Assembly (NCBI GenBank): GCA_002179805.1
Contig: NAVB01000190.1
Span: forward strand, 1-33,725
Direction of reading: 5' to 3'
DNA length: 33,725 nucleotides
Source: Acanthamoeba lenticulata
Taxonomy: Eukaryota > Discosea > Longamoebia > Acanthamoebidae
Shown: piece after piece, positions 16,132-24,394 of the stretch
How positions within the stretch are numbered: the first letter of the stretch is position 1
How the letters are laid out: each line of letters opens with the position of its first letter
The notes under the pieces: generated by a model
What the model saw: only the letters and a program-made list of their open reading frames with translations
The model's database searches: none
What the model was told of the DNA's origin: nothing
Program-made: the position numbers and the translations under genes

Positions 16132-19100
16132 TTAGCCGCGAGAGGTCGCCCCAAAGACGCCCATGCGGCGGATGCGGGGCAGAGTGACCGTGGCCGACTG
16201 CAGCTGGTGGGTCGGCTGGTGGTGGCCGTGCGGGTGCGGGTGGGAGCACACGCGGGCGCGCTTGCTCGTGCGCCGGGTCAGGAAGCGGCCCAGCACCGTC
16301 GCGCACTCGGGGCTGCAGAACACGATCGTGATCTCGGCCCCGAGCTCGGCCCGCTGGTCGCGCCGCCGCTGCTCCTGCTCCTCATCGTCCCCCTCCTGCT
16401 CGTGGACACTGACGTTGTTGTTGACATGGTCCGCCCGCGAGAGGACGACGCCGTCGTCCGCCGTCGCTGTTCTTGACGTGTCGTCGACGCACACCTCCTC
16501 GTCTTCATCTTCTGCCACATCGTGGCCGTCGTCCTCGTCGTCCTCTTCTTCGAGGACCATCGCCGAAGTGGTGTCGGTGCTCCGCCGCAGGCGTCGCAGA
16601 TCGCGCTCGCGTCGACGCATCTCGCGCTCTCGGGCCAGTTCGCCGTCCAAGTTCACGCGCGGCGCCTGCGACGTCGACGACATCGCCGCTAAAGACGGCG
16701 TTGACAAAGAAAAAACCGATAACGACGACGGCGACGACGATGAGGACGGCCGCGGGCGGCGTTCACGACAGAGGGCGCAGGCGTAGAGAAGGCCCGAGTT
16801 CTCGAAGCGGCAACTCCAGCAGACCCACGTGCCGTCGTCCTCGGCCGTGTTCGTCTTCGTCGTGGCCACATCGGCCGTAGCAGCGGTCTCATTGTGCAGC
16901 CGTCGCAGGGCGGCGGTGGCACCGACGGGGAGCATGAGGAGGTCGCGGCTGCGGCGGGCCTCCTCGCGCTCACGCTGCTCCTGAAGGATGCGCTCGCGCG
17001 TGACGAAGCGCCGCCGCACGCGGCCCTGGCCGAAGAAAAAGCCCATGCGGCGGCAGGCCGGGTTGCCGCAGCGCTTGTAGTCCAGCCGCAGCTTGTCCTT
17101 GACGTCTAGTGGCAGGATGCGCTCCCACTTGCGCATCTCGCGGTCCTCCTCGTCGGCCTCGCGCTCGTCCTCGTCCTCGCCGCCGTCACCGTCGCCTGCG
17201 CCGCTGCGCAGGAGCAGGCGGTCCTCGTGCGCGTCTTCGTCCTCGCCGCCCCCGCTGTCCCGGTCGGCGTCCCCGAGCTCGTTGTCATAGTCCTCGCTCG
17301 GGAGCGCCGCCCGCTGGCCCAGCTCGCGATCCCGCGACCGTCGCAGGGTCGTGTCGCAGCTGCAGCTCCGGCTGCGCCGCCGCGGGTCGGTGTGGCGTTG
17401 ATGTTGGTGGTGTTGTTGTTGTTGATGATGGTGATGGTGATGATGCTGCTGCTGCTTGAGCTTCTTCATGTCGTCGCTCTCGCGCTTGCCGATGCCCTCC
17501 TCCTCGTCGCGCAGCCGGTTCGTGCGGCGGAGGAACACGTTCTCACGCTCCACGAGGAACAGGCAGCACAGGTCGTAGAGCGTGGGCACCACCAGCTCGA
17601 CGCGCTCCTCTACGAACTCACGCCGCAGGATGCGTCGCAGCGCCTTCCACGCTTCCCCGTGCTTGTGCATGTAGGCCTGACCGTTGTGGCAGCATTTTAG
17701 TTTATGAGTTTAAAAAACAAACAAAATTTTTAAATTAAAAAATAATCGATATTAATTATCAAATTTCGTACCTGTTGAAACATTTCGGCGGCCTTGGCGG
17801 GGTTTTTGGGAATGTTGGCAGAGACCATCCCGTTCTCATACACGCGCCCGAGCCGGAACTGGGCGCGCTTGTAGCCCTGCTCGGCCGCCTTGGAGTACAG
17901 CTCTGTGTGTGGTTCCGCCCTTCTCCTGTTGGCCATCCAGCTAGCGAGCATAGCATAGCGCGAGAGGAGGCAGGGGTAGGAGATCGTACCGAGGGCCTTT
18001 GGGACGTTTTGTGGGATGCCGCGCCCGCTCATGCACTGCTTGCCCAGCGTGTACTGCGCCATGGCGTGCCCTGCAAAAAAAAGAAAAAAAAATGTAACTC
18101 AATTCCAGGATAATGGAAATAAATGAAAGAAATAATAATGGCGCGGCTTTACCTTGATCACACGCCTGCTGGTAGAGCTCGGCGGCCTTGAGCAAGTCGG
18201 GATACATGCCCACGCCGTTGCGATAGCACACTCTGCGTCGGTCATGACCGATGATCGTGAGATTATGGCGATGGTGGAGGAGACAGAAACACGCGCACGC
18301 ACCCGAGGTTGTAGAGGGCGCCGACGTAGCCCTGCTGGGCCGCCATCCGGAACATCTCGATGGCCTTGGCCTCCGACTGTTCCACGTACTTGCCGCTCAT
18401 GTAGGCCTTGCCCATGTCGTACTGCGCAATGTCCACCCCTGGTGGTCCACCCACGCGTGAGCCACGGAGGCCTCAAGAACGAAGGCAACGCCGACGACGG
18501 AATGAATGGCGATGTGGCCAAGACAGGTACCGCGCTCGGCGGCTCGCTTGTAGAACTTGACGGCCTCCTTGAGGTCCTGCTTCACCCCGTCGCCGTTGCG
18601 GTAGCAGACTCCGATGTCGTAGATGGCCATGTCGCACCCGCCCGAGGCCGCCTGCTGCAGCATCATGAAGCCTGGTGATGGCCACGTGAGCGCCGCGGTC
18701 AGCAGACACACTCGCCAGGCTTGAAGGAAGGCTGAACAAAGGTAGACCTTTCTTGGCGTTTCGTCTGACACCGCGGCCCGATATGTAGCAAATGGCCAGG
18801 TTGCGCAGCGCCAGCATGTTCTCCTCCGACGCCAGCGCCTCGTAAATCTCCACCGCCTGTTGTTTAATATTGACTTTTAATTAATACATGCACAATAATA
18901 ATAAAAACAACATAATTATTTCTCATTTCATTAATATATATAATATATATTTTTAAAAAAAGATGAAACGGGGAACGCGCCTTGATCCAGTCGATGCTGT
19001 TTTGGGTGAGGCTTGCCCCTTTGATGCAGCAGCTCAAGTCAACGGCTGCCAAGGGGTGGCCCATTTCGGCGGCGCGCGCCAGGAGCTCCTTGCCCTTGGC

Positions 19101-19289
19101 GGTGTCGCGAGCCAAGTTGCTCTGTTGCGAGTAGCGGTGGCCTGCAATCAGGCGCCGCCCGCGAAAGTAACATCGTTCTGCCTCCTTTTCCTGCCTTCGC
19201 CTCTCGTCCTCTTCGACGTCGCGCACCAGCCATCCAACCCGATTCAGGAATCCTCCTTCCCCGCCTACGCTTGAAAGCCAGGCAAACAT
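16132..19289 (-). CDS. Sel1-repeat protein with C-terminal RanBP2-type zinc finger
   Basis: Predicted adaptor of about 843 residues. Exons 19289-18981, 18856-18748, 18671-18531, 18438-18303, 18232-18153, 18070-17990, 17902-17772 and 17676-16132 close in frame. Residues ~50-330 carry Sel1-like helical repeats, for example AIYDIGVCYRNGDGVKQDL and AQYTLGKQCMSGRGIPQNV. The last exon adds a His/Gln tract, acidic stretches, CGNPAC (about 532-537), a RanBP2-type finger WVCWSCRFENSGLLYACALC (about 613-632) and VFCSPEC (about 782). The spaced CGNPAC and FCSPEC pairs resemble the outer pieces of a MYND finger. Intron 1 seems to use a GC donor (AAG|GCGCGT); an alternative GT donor at the next position with acceptor AAAAG would add a few residues. 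The start is uncertain, because the ATG is only 6 bp from the next gene's ATG on the other strand. Confidence 0.82.
17677..17771 (-). other. AT-rich intron 7 of the Sel1 gene
   Basis: A 95-nt intron (donor GTACGA, acceptor GTCAG on the minus strand) with an AT-rich middle at about 17695-17770. It interrupts GC-rich coding sequence between the last Sel1 repeat and the long C-terminal exon. Confidence 0.65.
18857..18980 (-). other. AT-rich intron 1 of the Sel1 gene
   Basis: A 124-nt intron, almost entirely A/T between 18870 and 18955 (ATATATAATATATAT is visible), with an apparent GC donor and a CAACAG acceptor. It is among the most AT-rich stretches outside element 1. Confidence 0.65.
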
Positions 19290-19295
19290 CTATCT

Positions 19296-20282
19296 ATGCA
19301 GGAGGAGCAGACGAAAACTGAAAAGATGCTGCCGGGTGGAACAGGAGCGTGTGCGGACGATTCAATGCAACCAAATCGGCCCCGTGGCCGCCTCTCAGGT
19401 TCGCTTCTTGTCGGCGAGTTGCCAACGTTACGTTGTTTATTCGTGTCATTTTTCAAATTCTCTGTTGCGGTCGGCGCCCTTTTATTCTTCATACAAACGC
19501 GTTGCAGAAAAGCTGATGAAGCCCAACCCGCCCACGTCCCCTCCTGCACCGTCTACGCCCTTAGTTGAGCCCACGCCCGCCACCAAGCCGTTCTGTGTGG
19601 TGATGCAGCACAGGGAAGTTGATTTGGCGTCATTCAGAGCAACCCTGGCCAGCACCAGGAACATTACTGGATCTTAGGCAGACCAACTCCCTACACCACA
19701 TCCCCAGACCCTCAGCTCTTCGGCCGTGCGTACTGCGTGGCTGTCGCCCCCACGGATAGCCAGATGCAGAAGGCAACGAACAACTTCGCTACCATCAGAG
19801 CAGTGGAGAGCAACCAAAGCGGCAAGCGCAAGGTGAAGGGTCATGGGCCGCAGCATCGAGCTCTCACGGAAAGCGCTCTCTCAGATCTACAGCAGCAGCT
19901 CAAGGCGGCGAAGAGTGAGTCTCAAACGCTGAAGCAGGCCATGGAGGCAACGGTGGAGCACTGCAGCATGCTCCAAGAACAGGCGAAGGTCCTAGAGTCA
20001 GCACTTCGGGAGAAAACAGCTGCTATGGAACGTGTTCAGAGGGAGTACAACAACGTCTGCGAAGCGCTCAATCCCAGCCAGAGCAACGATTTGTGGGACA
20101 TCATCATGAAAATTGCCGATGCAACGTCAGAAGACGAGAAGAAAAACCTCATCACGCTCTGCCGGGTGATGAAAGAGTCTGAGAAGCGCCAAGTTGACCT
20201 GAAGGTCAGCCAGAGCGAACTGGGCGGGAAGCTTCGCTCGACGCGACCTGAGACTCTGCCAGTTGCAACTGGTGCACACTAA
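19296..20282 (+). CDS. Uncharacterised coiled-coil protein (gene model incomplete)
   Basis: I do not recognise a family. The best supported part, from about 19664 to 20282, reads HYWILGRPTPYTTSPDPQLF, then a basic patch (SGKRKVKGHG), then about 100 residues of heptad-like coiled coil (LQQQLKAAKSESQTLKQAM; LESALREKTAAMERVQ). Upstream, an ATG at 19296 can be joined by a phase-1 intron (donor after 19397, acceptor GTTGCAG at 19506) to a Pro/Thr-rich segment. A further very short intron of about 38 nt ending TTCAG would be needed near 19604-19641. The start is weak: later ATGs at 19326 and 19362 are alternatives, and the divergent Sel1 gene begins 6 bp away. The frame ends at a TAA, yet coding-like sequence continues in another frame. 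Confidence 0.45.
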
Positions 20283-20653
20283 GCTTGCGCTTGGCAAGTT
20301 GCACTGTCGCTGTATCCTCGCGATGGTTTGCGACCAGTTCACCCAGCTGCACGGGCAACTAAGATCCTCGGACTGCTCGTGGCCTGGCAATGACACGCAC
20401 CCAAACGGCTCCCCTACTGTCGAGCGTCACCGACCACGCTGCAGCACCGTGCTTCGACCTCGATGCTGCTGGGTTTCCGCAACTTGACGGCCTGCGGGAA
20501 CTGTGGGAGAAGCTGTTGTGGGTGGTGGACAGGTTCAGTGGTCGTACGGTCTTCATTCCTGCCTCTATCCTGCTCGACACCGAAGAGAAGCTGGTGCGCC
20601 GCGTAGCTGCACGCCTGGGACTGGAGACGGAATGGATCCCCGAGACGTTGTAA
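20263..20653 (+). pseudogene. Out-of-frame continuation of the coiled-coil gene
   Basis: Directly after the coiled-coil frame, two further open stretches look like protein, each in the next reading frame: one begins around 20240 with LRLCQLQLVHTKLALGKLHC, and one at 20390-20653 contains LWEKLLWVVDRFSGRTVFI and ends WIPETL. No introns with convincing borders reconcile the three frames. This could be a decaying gene with two frameshifts, sequence errors, or undetected introns. It lies 111 bp from the convergent methyltransferase gene's stop. Confidence 0.35.
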
Positions 20654-20764
20654 GCGGGAAGGGAGCTGCTGGTCAAGAGCACCTGTACTGTCTCAGCTTA
20701 GATTGTAAAGAGAACTTTGGCCAACATCATCGCCACTCCGGCAAAGCCAATGAATCATTGTCGT

Positions 20765-21674
20765 TCATTCGATCGTAATGATGGGAGAGCTCGAGCTGGC
20801 TGACACTGCTTGATGAATAAAAACAGTGCAGGAGGCCCACGAGAAGTCGCACGCAATCTTGTCCACCTGTACCCACGGCGGGTTGCTGACTCCACTGGAT
20901 CCCTGTGCTGATGGCGGGAACGGGAGCGGTTGGCCAACCGAGAGGAAGATGCTGCCGGGCCGCAGTAAGCGAGCGGCTCGCGCCCCGATGGCTTCCATCA
21001 ACGAGCGATCAAAAGTGACGCAGCAGCAGAATACTACGTCAGCTTCACTCCAGTCCTCAACCAGGAAATCGCCATTGATCAGCTCCACCGTGTCTGCGTG
21101 CTCCCTGGAAGTGCACAGGTGCACACAAGTGAACACAAAGGTGGTGCCGAGCGAACAAGGGAAATAGAGTCGAGTACGGCAGAACGCCAACCGCGCGTCG
21201 GAGCAGTGCGTGTGCCGCGACGGCAGCATTGTGAAGGGGCGTGAGGAGTTCAATGCCGAGAGACTTGGTGAATCCACCGGGTACGAGCCGGGCAACCCAG
21301 AGCGCCTTGCCCAGGCCTGAGCCCAAGTCAACGAACGTTCGCCACGGGGTCTCTTGGTGCGCACGCTGCCAGTGGGGCAATACGTTGTGCAGCAGCAACT
21401 CAGCAAACGGCTCGAATAGAATCTCACCGTAGGCCAGCGAGGTGTAGTGAGGCTGTTGGTCAACAATGTCGGAGGGGGTTGTTGAAGTTGTGCCGGCGTG
21501 CTCCTCGGCGCGGTGCCTATCTCCGGCGGACAGCTGCCCTCCGTCAAGGGCGAGTTCGCCGAAGGCGCGCTCTAGCAGCCGGCACTGCCGCAGCACCAAT
21601 TCGTCCCTCTCGGCGTCCAGGCCTGTCACTGACCAAAGAAGCGGCTCCACCAGCCCTTCTTCCTCTTCGTCCAT
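20765..21674 (-). CDS. DOT1-like SAM-dependent methyltransferase
   Basis: Class I methyltransferase, most like the DOT1 histone-lysine methyltransferase fold. Exons 21674-21178 and 21104-20765 give 278 residues. Residues 81-120 show AYGEILFEPFAELLL followed by motif I FVDLGSGLGKALWVA, the layout typical of DOT1. SLGIELLTPLHNAA matches the next strand and acidic loop, and INGDFLVEDWSEADVVF the adenine-contacting region. Where DOT1 enzymes have an Asn-rich NNF-type loop, this protein has FCCCVTF, so histone H3K79 specificity is doubtful. It could be a methyltransferase with another protein substrate. The first ~60 residues are acidic and helical. It shares a short bidirectional promoter with the succinyl-CoA ligase gene. 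Confidence 0.72.
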
Positions 21675-21833
21675 GCTTGCCCAACAATTTTATTGTGCCT
21701 TTTCTTTCGCTTTTTTCTCTGTGGGACGAATCGTGCAAATCTGGCGGGTACTCCCACCGCCACCTTAACTTGGCAGTCGCGAGTTGTTCTCTTGCGTACA
21801 GCCAGGGCAGACATCAAGCACACTTCGGAGAAG
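21675..21833. promoter_or_regulatory. Bidirectional promoter region
   Basis: Only 159 bp separate the start codons of the methyltransferase (minus) and the succinyl-CoA ligase beta gene (plus), so both promoters must overlap here. The left part is T/C-rich (CTTTTCTTTCGCTTTTTTCTC). No TATA box is obvious at a standard distance. Confidence 0.55.
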
Positions 21834-23753
21834 ATGAGAAAGACCTGCCGTATCGGAACTGCTGCCGCTCGCGCGAGCTCTGGTCGTGTTGCCACCTCTG
21901 CTCGTTCTTTCTCATCGCGCACCCTTTCCGGTGCCGGTGGCTTCCTTCAGAGCCGCAACTCGGTTGCGTCCTCGAAGCTCATCAGGAGGGTTCGTATCTT
22001 CTTTCTTCCGTTTTCATGTTTTGAGGCGGCTGATTAATTGTACGAATGCAACCCACAACAGGCTGCCCCCATCACGAGCACCCAAGTGCGATTCCTCAAT
22101 CTTCAGGAATTCAGCAGCAAGGGCCTGATGGACCAGTATGGCGTCAGGACTCAGAAGTGGAAGCTCGCTAACACCCCCGAGGAGGCGCTCGCTGCCGCCA
22201 AGGAGCTTAAGAAGAGTATAAAACACGTCCCCTTCTAAGAATTCAGTGGCCTAATTGACGGCGTAGATCTGATGTTGTTTTTTTTTCCCGTTTTCGCGTG
22301 TTGTTGTTACACAGACCCCGAATGCAAGGAGCTCGTTGTGAAGGCGCAGATCCTTGCTGGCGGTCGTGGCAAGGGCGTTTTCGACAACGGCTTCAAGGGT
22401 GGCGTTCATCTCTGCAACACGTACGCCTGGCCCCATCTCTTCTTTTATTCCTAAGCCGTGTGGTGCTCATTGCTCCTTCAACTCGCCAGGCCCGAGGAGG
22501 CTGCCGAGCTGACCAAGCAGATGCTGGGCCACAAGCTCAAGACCAAGCAGACGGGCCCCGAGGGCACGCTCGTGTCCAAGGTCATGATCGCGCAGTCGAT
22601 CGACCTCAAGCGAGAGACCTACTTTGCCATCCTCATGGACCGCGCCTTCTCCGGTCCCGTCATGGTGGCCAGCCCCAAGGGCGGTATGGACATCGAGCAG
22701 GTCGCTGAGGAGTCTCCCGAGCTCATCTTCAAGGCATGCATTCGCCCTTCGCCCAACATAACCTGCTTAACCTCTTCATCTCCTTGCTCAACCGCCTTTT
22801 GTTTGGGTTCTTCTTCGAATTATAGGAGGCGATTGACATCAACAAGGGCATCAAGCCGGAGCAGACGCGCCGCCTGGCCATCGCCATGGGCTTTGAGGGC
22901 GAGAAGAAGATTGCTGACGTGCGTCACTCCTCCACGAAGCTCGAGTTGTGGGAACGTTTTGTTGACGCGCCCGTACAGGCCCAGAAGCAGATGGCCGGCC
23001 TGTACGAGCTGTTCCTCAAGACCGACGCCACGCAGGTGGAGATCAACCCGTTCGCCGAGACTCCCGAGGGCGACGGTGCCACACTCTCCTGCCACGTAAG
23101 CACAGACAACAGCCAACTAATCAATCATGCGCGTGATTCTAGTGTACTGCGTGGACGCCAAGATCAACTTTGACGACAACGCGTCGTTCAGGCAGAAGGC
23201 CGTCTTCGAGATGGGCGACGACTCGGAGACCGACCCTCGTGAGGTCGAGGCCGCCAAGTACAACCTCAACTACATCGGCATGGACGGCAACATCGGTTGC
23301 ATGGGTACTGCTCCTCCTTCATCGCCTTCTTCTTGATCATGAACTCACAGGCGAGATGGGATCGCATGTGAAGTGAACGGCGCTGGTCTGGCCATGGCGA
23401 CGATGGACATCATCAAGCTGTACAAGGGCTCGCCGGCCAACTTCCTCGACGTGGGCGGCGGTGCCAACGAGCAGCAGGTCACGCAGGCCTTCAAGATCCT
23501 CACCAGCGACCACCACGTCAAGGCCATCCTGGTGAACATCTTTGGCGGCATCATGAAGTGCGACGTCATCGCCCAGGGCATCATCAACGCGGCCAAGGAG
23601 GTCAAGCTCAACATCCCGCTCGTCGTGCGCCTTGAGGGTACCAACGTCGGCATCGGCAAGGACCTCCTCGAGAAGAGCGGCCTCCCCATCATCACCGCCA
23701 ACGACCTCGACGAGGCTGCCCAGAAGGCCGTCGCCTCCATCAGCCACCACTAA
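21834..23753 (+). CDS. SUCLG2: Mitochondrial succinyl-CoA ligase beta subunit
   Basis: TCA-cycle enzyme subunit that, with the alpha subunit, converts succinyl-CoA plus NDP to succinate plus NTP. Exons 21834-21989, 22062-22215, 22315-22420, 22490-22733, 22826-22918, 22979-23075, 23143-23304 and 23374-23753 give 463 residues. The first exon is an Arg/Ser/Ala-rich presequence. ATP-grasp features: [44 protein letters not shown] and [13 protein letters not shown]. The power-helix region reads [18 protein letters not shown], and the C-terminal strand [10 protein letters not shown]. The overall match is closest to the GDP-forming subunit, although the GGIMKCD stretch resembles the ADP-forming one, so nucleotide preference is open. 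The fourth intron has a GC donor (AAG|GCATGC). Confidence 0.95.
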
Positions 23754-23840
23754 GCCTCTTCCCCTGTTTTTCCTCAAGTAAACGAAATGAATTTATCATT
23801 TAATTGATGAGTCTCTTTATTCATTCATTCGCGCATTCGC

Positions 23841-24160
23841 TCAGTCTTGACGGAAGAGGCAGAGGTGACGGCCAAGGACGGTGGCGTTGAGGACGAACCC
23901 CTCGCAAGAGGACTCGAGGCGGCACTTGTGTTGGATCCACGCCAAGGCCACGGCTTCAGCCCGCAGTTCGCGCTCGGCGTCGTCGGCCCAGTAGAAGCCG
24001 CCCTGGTAGCGGTTGGAGCCCAACTGGGCGGTGAGCAGGAGCTTGCGGACCCGCCTGGACGTGCTGGGCGCGCCGATCGCCGTGATAGGCTTGATGGAGG
24101 CTGCGTTCACCACGTCGCCGTCGTGGTACTCAACCTGTGCAGTCAGCGGCGAGCTCATGG
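23841..24160 (-). CDS. Hypothetical protein or alternative last exon of the PTB-like gene
   Basis: An open stretch of about 105 residues starting MSSPLTAQVEYHDGD, with TSRRVRKLLLTAQLGSN and YQGGFYWADDAEREL, ending CLFRQD. I do not recognise the domain. It may be a short gene with its own ATG at 24158. Alternatively it is spliced to the upstream PTB-like gene: a perfect GTGAGT donor just before that gene's stop, a 27-nt micro-exon (24256-24230) ending in GTAAGA, and this exon join with phases 1, 1 and 0 and no stop. It converges with the succinyl-CoA ligase gene, with 87 bp between stop codons. Confidence 0.5.
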
Positions 24161-24394
24161 CTGGGGGAGTGTGCGTTGTGTTTGGTGTGAACAAAGATTT
24201 CACACCAGTGTGGATTGGGAAGGTCTTACCCTGCGTGGGGCGCACCGCTGAAGCGTCTTCGAAGAAAAAGACAAGACAACCAATAAAACGCAAAGGAAGA
24301 AAGAAGAGAGAAATGCGTTTTTTTATTCGCGCTGCCTGCGCGGCTCCTCGTCGTGTCCCCCTCCTCTCCTTGACCTTGTCGGCACCGACTCGCT

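Noticed and set aside
16163..17700. Several plus-strand frames opposite the Sel1 gene's last exon
   Set aside because: These are antisense shadows of a GC-rich acidic/basic exon, with Ser/Arg/Ala low complexity only.
23096..23142. A one-base frameshift in the succinyl-CoA ligase gene at the intron after exon 6
   Set aside because: Using the GTAAGC at 23096 breaks the frame, but the upstream donor GTGCCA at 23076 restores [12 protein letters not shown] exactly, so no frameshift is needed.
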